Source: Sphaerolaimus hirsutus
Lineage: Eukaryota; Nematoda; Chromadorea; Monhysterida; Sphaerolaimidae
Length of the DNA stretch: 64,000 nucleotides
Direction of reading: 5' to 3'
Assembly (NCBI GenBank): GCA_964036195.1
Contig: OZ038457.1
Coordinates: forward strand, 2,021,180-2,085,179
Shown one piece after another: positions 22,189 through 33,650 of the stretch. A model generated the notes under the pieces. The model saw nothing but the letters and a program-made list of their open reading frames with translations. It searched no databases and was not told where the DNA came from. Position 1 is the stretch's first letter, and the number at the start of each line of letters is the position of its first letter. A program made the translations under genes and the position numbers.

Positions 22189-22755
22189 CAGGGGTGGGCA
22201 TCTTCAGTTACCGCTGGAAAAACGCGATAGCTTGAGCTACGGTTGGGCTATCACAGTGAAATTTAAACACAATAGAGTAGACTCCACAGGACACCTATTC
22301 TGAAGTTTGCAACCCAAACGACCACATTTTGGGCGAGTTGTGGAACACACAGTTTTTTTGTGTAATTTTGTGACTTGACCCCCCTTATCTCGAGACTGGG
22401 GGACTATTCAAGAAAAAAAATTTGGTCGTAGCCCCGACCCCAAACCTCAACATTCTCAAAGGGCATCAAAATCGGCCAATGTACGACAGAATGGGAGGAC
22501 ACCAAAGACTGGTGACCCCCCCCCCCCCCCCTCAAATGCCACCCTCGATTTATCCTGTGGGTGACGCCAATTCACAAAATTACACTAAAAACTGTGTGTT
22601 CCACAACTCACCCAAAATGTTGCGGTTTGGGTTGCAAACTTCAGGATAGGTGTCCTATGGAGTCTACTCTATTGTGTTAAAATTTCATTGCGATAGCTCA
22701 ACCGTAGCTCAAGCTATCTCGTTTTTCCAACGGTAACTGAAGATGCCCACCCCTG
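22189..22755. mobile_element. CAGGGGTGGGCATC foldback element
   Basis: 567 bp with long arms. The left starts CAGGGGTGGGCATCTTCAGT and the right ends GAAGATGCCCACCCCTG. Further arm matches include AGACTCCACAGGACACC and GTGGAACACACAG. The ends look hAT-like, but no exact 8-bp TSD was seen. It splits a K-type repeat (TATGTCTTAGTGGATAAAG follows). Confidence 0.7.
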
Positions 22756-23347
22756 TATGTCTTAGTGGATAAAGCGCGACCGGGATACTTATGCACACAC
22801 TTTCACAGAAAAAATTTTACAAAAAAAGTGTAATCGCAAGCAACAAACGTTTTTTCCTAAACATTCTTTTTCTTCTCTTTCAAACAAAATTTATTTTTTG
22901 GGGGTGATGTTGGTGTTGGTACTGGTGGTGATGGTGTTTTCCTTCAGAAAAATGCACGCTTCGTAAATACGCCGAGTACCTACGTGCAGCAGTTGATTGA
23001 ACTTACCACAATATTTTTTGTAGTAATTTCAATCAACTATACTACATAGGTACAAATTATATATTTACAGAAACGTAACGTTTCGTAACGTTTCACAGGT
23101 CCCGTAAATTAGGTGGCCGTACATTGCTATAAAGAAAACTTCTAAATGAAACTACTTGTCACTCACTTCCCACTCAAAACTACACTTATTAAACCAAACT
23201 ATCTACTATACTTGTCAAATCCTGTAAAATGTCAAATGTTAAAGTGTCAAGTTATGCAAAATGCCCTGCGACAAACGTACGTTTGTCATCTATCCGGCCA
23301 TTTTACATGACTTTTGAATTTTGCATGACATTTTACAGTGTCTTCTG

Positions 23348-23566
23348 GGCCAGTCCCAAGCCCTGTAAAGTGTAAAGTAAAGTGTCAAATGTAAAGTCAA
23401 ATGCAAAGTAAAGTATCAATCAAAACAAAAAAGAAAAGATTTTATTACTGAACTTTGCATGACAATTGACAGTTTACTTTGCATTTGACTTTACATTTGA
23501 CACTTTACTTTGCATTTGACTTTACATTTGACACTTTACTTTACACTTTACAGGGCTTGGGACTGC
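23348..23566. mobile_element. GTAAAGT-word foldback element
   Basis: It begins GGCCAGTCCCAAGCCCTG and ends CAGGGCTTGGGACTGCC, with GTAAAGTGTCAAATGTAAAG words. The right arm has an extra repeat of the word. A TGTCAAATG relative abuts on the left (23220-23340). Confidence 0.7.
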
Positions 23567-23989
23567 CACCCGGGATTGACCCCAACCCGACAGACACAGC
23601 CCGATCAAAATTTTTTTTCATATGCAAAGAATGTGAGTAGGCTAATTAAATTTGTCTGGTGGATAAATATAATTATGTTGACACGTTTTTAATTAAACCT
23701 AAAACATCAAAACAAACGACTTTGGAATTGAAAATGTTACCGCTCTAAAAAAACTATTTCAATTGACTTTTTGCGCAATTGTAACAGAATTGAGTTGACA
23801 TGCAAAATAATTATTCAACCAACCCAACTATGATTTGTCCATTTCACACGGCACGAGTTTCATTGGACTGTTTCATTCGGGCGAATTTTCATTCATATGG
23901 CATGTTGTTGTTTCAAACATCTAAGACACTCAAGGTTGATAAAAATATCAGTACCTAGCTCACACACGAGTCACGATGACAAACAAAAA

Positions 23990-24450
23990 TCAACTATTCG
24001 AAAATCTTTGACGCTTTTAAATTTTAGATTTTTTAGATTTTTGAATATTCATTCCACCACGAGAAAAAAAAACACTTGAAAGATGTTTTTTCCCAGAAAA
24101 ATTCGTGAATTAGACGTATTTTCGCATTGTTTTGGTAGTTTTGGTTGAAAATGTAAGAAAACTAAATAAAATTTTTGTTTCATGTGTATCCATCGTGGCG
24201 AAAAAATGTGCAAATGTGCCTGCGGTAAAATAACAGTATGGAAGCTCGCAAAACATTGAGATGTGTTCAGAATTGACTAGAAAAATTCTGATATGCGATA
24301 ATCTAGTGGAAAAGTTACGAACATTCGAAATAAATTCCTAAAATTGAAATAAGAAAATTTCTTTAAAAAAAATCTAAATTAAAAAAGTCATTTTAGAAAA
24401 AAACGTTTAAAAATGAAAACACCTTTTTGCCTTAGAGTTTGCCATCGTTA
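23990..24450. mobile_element. TAACGATGGCAA-family fragment
   Basis: The right end GTTTGCCATCGTTA is present, and AATTCG/AAATTTTAG words precede it. The left end is not intact. Confidence 0.45.
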
Positions 24451-24499
24451 CACCTGGCTCAATCGACAGATAAATAACAGAGATATACCTTTCAATTTG

Positions 24500-24850
24500 T
24501 AGTATTATAACACTTGCGCCTACGCAACAAAAACGTGTCAAGTATAATTACAGTCACAATAACAACAAGATGATTGCAGAAACAGAATGAGTGTCTAGTT
24601 GCCCATACTATCACAAGCATTTTAACTACCGCACGTGAATCACTCAGTTTATTAGTTGTGAAAGCGTGCACCTATTTAACATCTATGAGCATATAACATC
24701 CATGCAGTTTTTACTTTATCTTTGCTTACACAGTTTATAGCAATGGGAAATTAACAATCTAATATGGAAAATTGCAAGGCAAAAATAAATACATGGACTG
24801 GTTGATGTCTACACAGATGGAAACATGTGCATTGTGAGAATATTTCAGAT
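24500..24850. other. Unassigned spacer
   Basis: Nothing recognised. Confidence 0.3.
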
Positions 24851-24852
24851 AT

Positions 24853-25530
24853 TATAGTCGGCAGACATGATACTATACAATGAGTCGCATGATGTCATAT
24901 CATGCACGCTGTATCCAACCCGTAGAACTCTGTTTTGGTGACTTGTGCTTACGCATATATGGAATGAAACATTTCAATTGTGCCCACACAATTCAAACCC
25001 CCGTCAAAGTGTAGTTGAGTTTTTTGGCATGATGCCATCCAAGCATCGTCTGGATCTGAAAAAATACAAAGCGGGAATGTTTTCTGAATTAAAATTTTTG
25101 AATGTAACAAGTTTTCGTCAAAATGAATCGATAGCGTGTAACTTTTCTAAATATGAATTAGATTAAACGTAGGTAAACGTATGATCAAAAATTTGCAGCA
25201 CCTATCAGCACAAAAATTGGAGTAAACGAGTGCGTAAAGAACAGCACATTCTCATTTTCCTTCTTACTATCTTTATATTTTCTTTTTTACTAAATTCCTT
25301 TCTCGTTCGCTCTACAAGAACAAAATATAACTTTCCAATTTTGTAGAATGATATGTCTGTCGACTATACGTATTGACATATTCACGACCCACTGTGCACC
25401 GTTTTTCTACCGTATTTAAGATGTATCGCACTTCACTGTTCAGTAAGATGTTGAATTTCATTGACGCTCAGCAAAGGGAAACATAAGTGGACCAAACCTG
25501 TATAATATCATGTCTGCCAACTATACTGCA
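24853..25530. mobile_element. TATAGTCGGCAGACATGATA element
   Basis: Inverted ends are TAGTCGGCAGACATGATA and TATCATGTCTGCCAACTA flanked by TA. About 680 bp. The only sizeable open frame inside (24945-25166, 73 codons) shows no family features. Confidence 0.6.
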
Positions 25531-25621
25531 AGTGCAAGGTGCAGGCTGTATGATGAAAAATTCAGCACCAGAAAAATGATTTAAAACAAGTATGTTTTAA
25601 TGATATGCAGTGTCACAGCAC

Positions 25622-26043
25622 TAACAATGGCAAACACTTTGGGAAAAGTTTTCAAATTTTTCAAGTGTTTTGTTCTAAAATGATGTTTTGAAAGTCATTG
25701 AAATTTGGTTTTGGATTTTCTATTTTTAATTTTTTTCAATTTTTTAACAAAATTATTGCATTTTTGAATTTTTCAGATTAATTTTAAATACATCATTGTA
25801 TTATACAGCCTTCCAAACTGTCACAACAGATACATTTGCATATTTTTGTTCTACTGCTGTGAAACTGACGTTTTCATCATATGAAATCTGCATTGTCAAC
25901 AAAAATTGCAGAAAATAATTGAAAACACTTGTTGAATTTCTGAATTTTCAAATTTTTTCAAGAAAAGTTGGTTTTTAAGTGTTTTTATAGTGGTGAAATA
26001 AAAATTTTCAATCAAATTTGAGAATTTTTGTTTGCCATCATTA
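25622..26043. mobile_element. TAACAATGGCAAA hAT-like element
   Basis: 422 bp from TAACAATGGCAAACA to TGTTTGCCATCATTA-like ends. Flanks are CACAGCAC (25614-25621) and CACAGTAC (26044-26051), a 7/8 TSD. It is the same family as 16870-17697, with TTTCAAATTTTT words. Confidence 0.7.
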
Positions 26044-26051
26044 CACAGTAC

Positions 26052-26830
26052 TGTGGTCAAATTGAATTTGAACAGTAAGATGTGCATCATAGTGCAGATA
26101 GTGAATCTTTCATATGAATGCATCAGGCATCTTACATATGAATTGAATCTGTTGTCAAGTCTCACATGAGGGAACCACAAACTGAACTGATATTCACATG
26201 GTTTGTAAATTGGCACTTGGTGGCACCCTTTTACAAAGGAACCATTTCTTGGGTGGCACAGTTAGTTTATTGTGTCCCTTCTTTGTTAGATCCTCACTTT
26301 TTGTGAGAGTTTACACCAACATTCATCATTCATTTTTTGAATAATACCACAGAATCAGCTGGATTTGAAGGCACAAAAGGTCAAAGGCAAACAAATGTAC
26401 AAAAATAAATATCTTTGTGGTGAAAGCAAGTTGGTGGCAGGTCAAAATGTATAGATCAACTTCAACTGCAAAATAAAAATATGTGATATAACCAAAATGT
26501 TTAGTTTTGTTATGTGACCAGAATGTTATGTAAGCAGTCCTACACATGCCTTTGGCACATCGGGGAGGGATTAAAATTCAGATTAAGGGGCCTTAAGATT
26601 TGAATTTCCGCTGCTTATCAGTAAGTTATTTCACCACAATCGTAATCATTGAATAACTCAGTCATGTGGAGTCTGGACATCACTAATCCTATAATACCTA
26701 TACTCCAGGTTGTCTGATCTGTTTTATGTGGTGAATAGCTCAAGTCCAAATGTCCGAATTATTGATACTCGGTCAGAGTCCTGAGAAACAAACAAACAAA
26801 CGAAAATGATTTAAAAACTCATATTTTGAG
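26052..26830. other. Unassigned AT-rich spacer
   Basis: No gene or clear repeat seen. Confidence 0.35.
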
Positions 26831-26839
26831 ACCCAATCT

Positions 26840-27312
26840 TTTTAACTGTAGTCACAATGGTTTTAGAAATTTAAGCACGGAAATGAAACATAAAATATTC
26901 AAGTATCAGCATTTTCAAACAAGCATATTTCATTCTAAGCATTTAACGTCATTTGAAAGGCGCGCGCCACAAAGAAAAAACTAAAACAAAAAATATTCAA
27001 ATATCAACATTTCAGACAAATCATTTTTCATTCTAAGCATTGTAAATATTTTACGCATCGTTTCAAGGGGCGCGCACTACAAAAACGTAAATTTCAAAAG
27101 TAGATAAAAAATTAAACTGGCAATTTTTCAGACATACCCTTTCTCTACAGTCACAATGAATTGAGAAATATGCCTTCTACTTTCAATGTTAGCCCAGGCA
27201 TAAAAAAACATAAAATATTCAAATATCAACATTTTCGACAAAGCATATTTCATTCTAAGCACTGTGTAAGCATCGTTTCAAAGGGCGCGCGCTACAAAAA
27301 CGTAGTTGCAAA
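26840..27312. repeat. Degenerate tandem repeat with GGCGCGCGC boxes
   Basis: Three copies (about 26870-26990, 26995-27085 and 27215-27312) share ATATTCAAATATCAACATTT, CATTCTAAGCA and GGCGCGCGCTACAAAAACGT. Confidence 0.65.
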
Positions 27313-27375
27313 AAAATAGGTTAAAAATTACCTAAATACACTGGCATGTAGTGCATAGAGAATGATAAACTGATA

Positions 27376-27731
27376 CCGTATTTCCGTTAATAGAAGGGTG
27401 CCCTTCTATTTTTTCGTCAATTTTTTTACCTGCACTTAGAGTTTTTCGCCATATTTTCATGGCCATTTTTTCCAAGTTTGCCACAGATTCAACCACAAAA
27501 AAATTCATTGAGCTCATTCAACATTTGATGTTTAAATAGCACCAAATCAATGGACCAAAGCCACATAATAACAGTGTCCGCTGCCAATTTGTATTTTTCA
27601 TGCATTTGGCACAATTCCAGCAGTTTTTGACCCTTCTATTGGTGACTGCACTTCTTTTTATTTCTTGGCCCCAATAAAGTCGAAAAATTGTACCTTCTTA
27701 TTGGAGACCCGCCCTTTTATAAGAAATACGG
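27376..27731. mobile_element. Family D-like MITE with CCCTTCTATT word
   Basis: CCGTATTTCCGTTAATAGAAG at one end and TTATAAGAAATACGG at the other, both next to TA. The internal word is CCCTTCTATT/AATAGAAGG instead of CCCTCGAATAA. Confidence 0.65.
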
Positions 27732-28259
27732 TAAAAGCGCAATAAATGGTTTTCAGTCATTCTCAGCTCTTAGCAGATTTTCCCCAGACCACTAGTTAAT
27801 TATCCTGTTTTACATAAATATTAAAATACGTATGTATTCAAACATGCAATTTCACGTATCTCTCTCTGTGTGCATAAAAATGATTTCTACGTCAAGGAAT
27901 AAATATTCGAGTAAACATGTTTTTATTTTTCTGATTCATGTGTCTATTTTTCAAAGTAGATCATCGTATTTATTTATTGTGATGTTTTTAACCATTTATA
28001 CTGACCATAATTTATTTAAGACATCTAAAATTTGATTATTGTCCCTCTAATTTATTCATAAATCATTCTTGTAATTAATTAACAACTGTATGCAATCAAT
28101 GGTTGCGTAAATTTGGTCAAGTGACAAAATCTGTGCAAAACTTTCCCATGGGGAAAATAAACATATCAAATGAATAATCTGATAATCATATAAAAGTATA
28201 ACATGAAAATATTAAAAAGTGATAATGTTGTTGAGAGAGTTCTTCCAGAAAACAGAAAC
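27732..28259. other. Unassigned AT-rich spacer
   Basis: Nothing recognised. Confidence 0.35.
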
Positions 28260-28261
28260 TA

Positions 28262-28720
28262 CCGTATTTCCTCGAAATACCCCCCCCCCCCTCGAAATAC
28301 CCCCCCCCTCGTTTGACCCCCCCCCCCCCTCTCGGGACCACTATGAAACAATCACCCCCCCCCTCGAAATACCCCCCCCCCCCAAATTGAGTGTAAAGGG
28401 AACGTACATGACATATACTGCAGTTTGTGTTCTGTGTACTGCAGAACACACGTTAAAACAATGTCGGTGTCACGTTAGAACAGTGTACATACCATCTACA
28501 TACTAATATTAGTCTACAGAACCTTATAAATGGCGGTTTTTGTTGCATTTTTCGACGTCTGCGTACGTTTCAGACGACTATTTCGTACTTGGTTTTCAAA
28601 AATTTTCTTGTGAAATAATAACCCCCCCCCTCGAAATACCCACCCCCTCGTTTAACCCCCCCCCCTCTCGGGACCACTATGAAACAATCACCCCCCGGGG
28701 GGTATTTCGAGGAAATACGG
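28262..28720. mobile_element. Family D MITE, TA-flanked, C-rich
   Basis: 459 bp with CCGTATTTCCTCGAAATACC and GGTATTTCGAGGAAATACGG ends between TA dinucleotides. Internal words are CCCCCCTCGAAATA and CTCGGGACCACTATGAAAC. Confidence 0.75.
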
Positions 28721-28755
28721 TAGAAGCATTTGCGCTAATTTTGCACTTGAAACTA

Positions 28756-29154
28756 CCGTAAATCCTCGGATAAGTCCCCCCCCCTCGAAAAACTCCCCCC
28801 TCTAAGCAGGCTGAGGAAAAAATAACTCCCCCCCCCTCGAATAACTCCCCCCTATTTTATGGGTGGGAAAGGAGTCCACGTATAAAAAAACGTATTTATG
28901 TATACGTTCATTAAAAGTATGCATTATTTTGCATTTGATGCACACTAACATTGATTTCATTCCATGAATAATGGGATTTCTATACCGGCTTAGGCCTTTA
29001 TGCAAGTAACTTAACCCCATTCGGATGATATACTGATCATGCTTTTTACTCAAAATTCCGACGAAAAAATAACCCCCCCCCCTCGAATAACTCCCCCCTC
29101 AAAAAATTCTGAGGAAAAAATAACTCCCCCGGGGACTTATTCGAGGATTTACGG
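28756..29154. mobile_element. Family D MITE, TA-flanked
   Basis: 399 bp with CCGTAAATCCTCGGATAAG and CTTATTCGAGGATTTACGG ends between TA dinucleotides. Words are CCCTCGAATAACTCCC and CTGAGGAAAAAATAAC. Confidence 0.75.
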
Positions 29155-29414
29155 TAACTATCAAGATTTGCTGATTTGCTGTGCACTTGTTGTGCATATT
29201 AAAATTTTGTTTTTAAGGCTTAACTGTGGCTTAACTATTTAATCAGTGGTTGCATCGTCTTGCTTCCAGAAATAATGAATTCTTCTAATATTTTGAAAAG
29301 ACTTTTGCATTTTGTTCACCTCGAAAAACGACTTATTTATCAGCAAGACTTATAAATCATTTCGCAAATAGCATGTGCACTTCTTGGTTCATTAGTCAGG
29401 GCTAGTGATGGAAA

Positions 29415-29570
29415 AGCGCCAGGAAAAATGGCGCCAGGCGCCATTCAAAATAATGGCGTCGGGCGCCAGAGAAAATGGCGCCAGGCGCCAATGGCGCCAT
29501 CTGGAAAAATGGCGCCGGGCGCCAAAGGGCGCCAGAAAAAATGGCGCCGGGCGCCAACGATAAAAATCAC
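29415..29570. mobile_element. GCGCC family element, right end altered
   Basis: The left end TAGTGATGGAAAAGCGCC is intact. The body is GGCGCC/GGCGCCAGGCG words. The right end reads AAAAATCACTA, and no TSD is seen. Confidence 0.65.
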
Positions 29571-29622
29571 TATTTAAGCACGTATATCATAACAGAAGCT
29601 TTTTTAGAAGAGCAATATGTTA

Positions 29623-29865
29623 CCGTATTTCCTCCAAATACCCCTTTAATTAAACCCCCTTCGAAATACCCCTAGGTCTGAGAGAGCTAGGAAAAAATAA
29701 CCCCCACTCAACAACCCCCATCTGTAATAAGGTACATACATCATGTTTGCAATGAACATGATGTTTTAATGGCCTCGTATTAATGGACGTATTACCTCGA
29801 AATACCCATAGGGGGTTTATTTTTCCGAGTGCAAATTTCGAGGGGGCGGTTATTCGAGGGGTGTT
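29623..29865. mobile_element. Family D fragment
   Basis: The left end CCGTATTTCCTCCAAATACC follows TA. AACCCCC/GGGGTTATTCGAGG words follow. The right end is lost. Confidence 0.45.
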
Positions 29866-29954
29866 TGTATTATTTCTAAAAAAAATTTTCGAGACAAATC
29901 GTATCGTAGTAAAGATGGGCTTTTACATACCCAAAACTGGTAATAAAAGCGACC

Positions 29955-30155
29955 GGTTGAAAATAAAATTTGACATTTTACCGGACATTTTACATGACCT
30001 TTGACACTTTGCATGACATTTGATTACTGATGGAAAAAGCGCCAAGCGCCAGCGCCAGGCATTTTGTTTCTGGCACAGCTAAAAAATAGGGCAAAGTGCC
30101 AAAAGCGCCATGGCGCTTTTCCATCACTACATTTAGCATTTTACGGGGTCTGGGA
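29955..30155. mobile_element. TGTCATG-word element with nested GCGCC element
   Basis: TTTTACATGACCTTTGACAC words flank a GCGCC element at 30028-30126 (TACTGATGGAAAAAGCGCC to GCGCTTTTCCATCACTA). Flanks CATTTGAT and CATTTAGC share only five bases. Confidence 0.5.
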
Positions 30156-30295
30156 CACTCCCCTGAGCACAAAGTGTGCAGTCAACGATCACGCTGCAGA
30201 ATGACTGAACATTATACAATCAGCGCCGAGCATTCACTGGCAATTATTGGCAAAGTTTAAGCCAAAAATGTGACCTCCATTTGCAAAATGGCCGG

Positions 30296-30484
30296 GGGCA
30301 GTCCCAAGCCCTGTAAAGTGTAAAGTAAAGTGCCAAATGTAAAGTCAAATGCAAAGTTAAGTGTCAATAAAAACAAAAAAGAAAAGATTTTATTACTGAA
30401 CTTTGCATGACAATTGACAGTTTACTTTGCATTTGACTTTACATTTGACACTTTACTTTACACTTTACAGGGCTTGGGACTGCC
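30296..30484. mobile_element. GTAAAGT-word foldback element
   Basis: GGGCAGTCCCAAGCCCTG and CAGGGCTTGGGACTGCC ends. One arm has a variant word (AAAGTGCCAAATG). A diverged TCTATC-type element follows directly. Confidence 0.75.
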
Positions 30485-30504
30485 ACCTGGTCATTGCAGC
30501 TGCA

Positions 30505-30945
30505 GGCAGGGGGGTCTGCAGAATTTTACCCTCAGAGGGTAAATAGCTGAAACTTTTTCTGGGGGGTTGGGAGGGGTCACGGGGACTAATTATACAGGCT
30601 TTTTGAAGGTTTAGTAGGCTGAACGGGGAAAAATCGCTAAAAAAGTTAAAAGTAGCCAAAATAGGTATGTTAAAAGTCGCTAAAAATAGGTAAATAAAAA
30701 ACCAACGAATGTAGCCGAAGTAGTGATATTGAAGGTGAAAATTGGCAAAATGGAGCAAAATTGAGCTATTTTGACTTTTGAGTAGAAAAAAAATTTGAAG
30801 CTGAAAATTTGCTGCGAAAAGATAGATAGCTGAAGGATTGGGGGGGGGGGCTAGGGGATAGTAGCTGAAATTTTTCGCCTCGGGATTTATATATAGCTGG
30901 CCAATTTGGGGGTGGGCTGCCTTCTCACTGGGGACCACTGATCAG
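30505..30945. mobile_element. Diverged TCTATC-family hAT-like element, reverse
   Basis: GGGGGGTCTGCAGAATTTTA at the left parallels the complement of the right end of the intact copies. AGATAGATAGCTGAAGG and AAAATCGCTAAAAA words match internally. Confidence 0.55.
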
Positions 30946-31002
30946 GGAGGACCGAATGCACAAAACACAAAAATTAAGCAAATAACAAATCAACATTTAC
31001 AT

Positions 31003-31497
31003 CAGGGGTCTCCTAGGGGGGGGGGGCTGGGGGGGGGCTGCCCCCCCCCCAAATCGGCCAGCTATCTATCTATCCCGGAGGCCGCTCAGCTATCTATCTA
31101 TCCCGAGGCAATATTTTTGGCTACTACCCCCAAAGACCCCCCCCAAATCGCTCAGCTATCTATCTATCTGGAGTGGTTTTTGAGAAATTTTGCCCCAATT
31201 TTCGCTCAAAATCACCAATTTTCGCACCTTTTTATAGTTTTTCACCTTCAAAATCGTGCTTTCCGGCTATATACATGGTTATATACCTATTTTTAGCCAT
31301 TTTATACCTACTTTTGGCTACTTTTAACTGATTCTTAGCGATTTTTTCCCCTTTCTGCCTTCTTAACCTTGAAAAAGCCTATATATTGTGCCCCCGCCAG
31401 CCCCCCCCCAGAAAATTTTTCCAGCTATCTATCCCTCCGGAGGAGCGATTTGCTATCTATCCAGCCCCCGCGAGGGCCAAAATCCTGGAGACCCCTG
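31003..31497. mobile_element. TCTATC family hAT-like MITE, TSD ATTTACAT
   Basis: 495 bp from CAGGGGTCTCCTAGG to CCTGGAGACCCCTG. Exact 8-bp TSDs at 30995-31002 and 31498-31505. Subterminal AGCTATCTATCTATCC words lie on both sides of an AT-rich core. Confidence 0.9.
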
Positions 31498-31721
31498 ATT
31501 TACATCACTATTTCATTCAAACTGAATAATCGAGCAAAAGATACACATGTTGCCCAGTAAATAAATAGAAAAACACATCATTAACACGCACCATTTTGAT
31601 CTGGCGCTGCCTCAGTGCGGATATTAAACTATCATTAAAATTCATTGATCATTATTCGTCAACTGCTTAGCCTACGATGAGCGGCATCTGAAAGTTTACT
31701 GACATCTGGACATGTTGTGAG

Positions 31722-31856
31722 TAGTGATGTAAAAGCGCCATGGCGCTCTTGGCGCTTGGCGCTATTTCGTTCTGGCGCCATTGGCGCTTCGCGCTGGTGG
31801 TCGAAGAAGCACCATGGCGCTTTTGGCGCCAAAGTCTGGCGCTTTTTACATCACTA
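31722..31856. mobile_element. GCGCC family hAT-like MITE, TSD GTTGYGAG
   Basis: 135 bp from TAGTGATGTAAAAGCGCC to GCGCTTTTTACATCACTA. Flanks GTTGTGAG (31714-31721) and GTTGCGAG (31857-31864) match at 7 of 8 positions. Confidence 0.8.
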
Positions 31857-31880
31857 GTTGCGAGCAGTTAGGGTGTGCTG

Positions 31881-32632
31881 CTAGTAGTGGAAAAGCGCCA
31901 AGTGCCAATGGCACGGTGCTTACAAACGTGACCAGTGCCATGTGACAGCCATTTATGGTGCCATCAAAAACAATGGCGCCGGGTGCCAGATCAGGGGTCT
32001 CCTGGCGGGGGGGCTGGGGTGGGGGCTGCCCCCCCCCAAATCGGCCAGCTATCTATCTATCCCGGAGGCCGCTCAGCTATCTATCTATCCCAAGGCAAAA
32101 TTTTTGGCTACTACCCCCAAAGACCCCCCCCCCAAATCGCTCAGCTATCTATCTATCTGGAGTGGTTTTTGAGAAATTTTGCCCCAATTTTCGCTCAAAA
32201 TCACCAATTTTCGCACCTTTTTATAGTTTTTCACCTTCAAAATCGTGCTTTCCGGCTATATACATGGTTATATACCTATTTTTAGCCATTTTATACCTAC
32301 TTTTGGCTACTTTTAACTGATTCTTAGCGATTTTTTGCCCTTTCTGCCTTCTTAACCTTGAAAAAGCCTATATATTGTGCCCCCGCCAGCCCCCCCCCCA
32401 AGCCCCCTCCCCAGAAAATTTTTTCAGCTATCTATCCCTCCGGAGGAGCGATTTGCTATCTATCCAGCCCGCGCGAGGGCCAAAATCCTGGAGACCCCTG
32501 TGCCAGATAGCGCCACAGAAAATTACGCCAATGGCTAACGCCAATGGCGCAGGCAATTAAAGTGCAATTTAATTTAAGGCAGGCTTGGTGCAATTTAAGG
32601 GTGTCAGCGCCATGGCGCCATTCCAACACTAA
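31881..32632. mobile_element. GCGCC family element split by a TCTATC element
   Basis: The left end TAGTAGTGGAAAAGCGCC and the right end GCGCCATTCCAACACTA belong to one diverged element. It is interrupted at 31992-32500 by a TCTATC hAT-like element. Confidence 0.75.
31992..32500. mobile_element. TCTATC family hAT-like MITE, TSD TGCCAGAT, nested
   Basis: 509 bp from CAGGGGTCTCCTGG to GGAGACCCCTG, with exact TSDs at 31984-31991 and 32501-32508. The TSD sequence is itself part of the GCGCC host element. Confidence 0.9.
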
Positions 32633-32639
32633 TACATAC

Positions 32640-33190
32640 CATTAAACCACAGTAAAAGCACAGTTCCAGTAAAACGCATTAGGTAAAAACTGCCAACAGC
32701 ACAGAAATAACCCACAAAATACAAAAGGCAAATAATGGAGTCCAGCGAAAATCGGGAACAAAGCAATGCAGAAATAAATGTGGGAAACATTTTAGAAAAG
32801 AAAAGGTAGGGTTTAAGCTGTATGGAAATTGCTAACATTTCAGGAATATAGCAGACCACACCCGCGCTCAGCGGGGGTTCCCGAGATTTTTTCCATGCCA
32901 GGGGTATAGGGTTGGAAAATTTCTGAATGTTTTTTGGTTGATCATTTGTTTTGAGCGAGTCAAGCCGAGCTAGGAATCGATTATTCTATAAAAATTCCAT
33001 TTGAAAGAAAACTGTTCTGAGTTAGGAATTAGGGAATTAAAATTAGGCATTGAATTTGGGAATGCCGGTATTGAATTCACATCAGAAACTTAATAAATTT
33101 AGATGTAAAATCATCAAGTGTCTTTAACATTAAGTTTTTAATATATCCTCGGGTGAGTTCTTTCATCAGACTTTTTATCTGTTGGTTGGG
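32640..33190. other. Unassigned AT-rich spacer
   Basis: Nothing recognised. Confidence 0.35.
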
Positions 33191-33193
33191 GCC

Positions 33194-33650
33194 AGGCCTC
33201 CTACGCACAAATGCCTGGTACGCACAAACGCGCGGTACGCACAAAACTGTGCCCGCCACGCACATCTGCCCGGTACTTACATGGCTGATGATCTTTGCGT
33301 ACTGGACAGATGGTCACTAATGTTATTGCACAGCTTTTTTCACTTTACTTATATCTGAAAATCACTTGAAAAAGTGTCAAGTGAAAAAAACGGTCAAAAA
33401 TAGCCATTATCCATAGTTTTTTTCACTTGACACTTTTTAAAGTGATGTTCAAATATGTGTGACGTGACAAAAAGTTAATTAATGTCATTGCGCAACTTTT
33501 TTTCACTTTACTCACAAGTGTGAAGTGAAAAACACGGTCAAAATGTAATATAATGTCATTTCGTACTGGGCAGATGTGCGTGGTGGGCACAATTTTGTGT
33601 GTACCGGGCATTTGTGCGTACAAGTGCACCGCCGTTGGTTGGTTTATCTG
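33194..33650. mobile_element. Family O palindrome with TACGCACA words
   Basis: TACGCACAAATGCCTGG-type words on the left, and their complements (CCGGGCATTTGTGCGTA) on the right. The middle repeats TTTTTCACTTTACT and ATCACTTGAAAAAGTG. Copy two lies at 54455-54842. Confidence 0.65.

Noticed and set aside
22189..22755. 8-bp TSD for the CAGGGGTGGGC foldback
   Set aside because: Flanks CTCAAGTA and TATGTCTT do not match, so hAT assignment is only by end sequence.
24945..25166. 73-codon plus-strand frame with ordinary composition
   Set aside because: No splice context, homology or repeat of the frame could be seen; it lies inside a TATAGTCGGCAG-ended element. Possible but unsupported.
30465..30938. 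157-codon minus-strand frame
   Set aside because: Spans the edge of a GTAAAGT element and a diverged TCTATC element; no protein family features.
31935..32320. 116- and 121-codon frames repeated at 35114-35495
   Set aside because: Both come from the TCTATC hAT-like element, in shifted frames; the shared peptide reflects repeat identity, not a gene.
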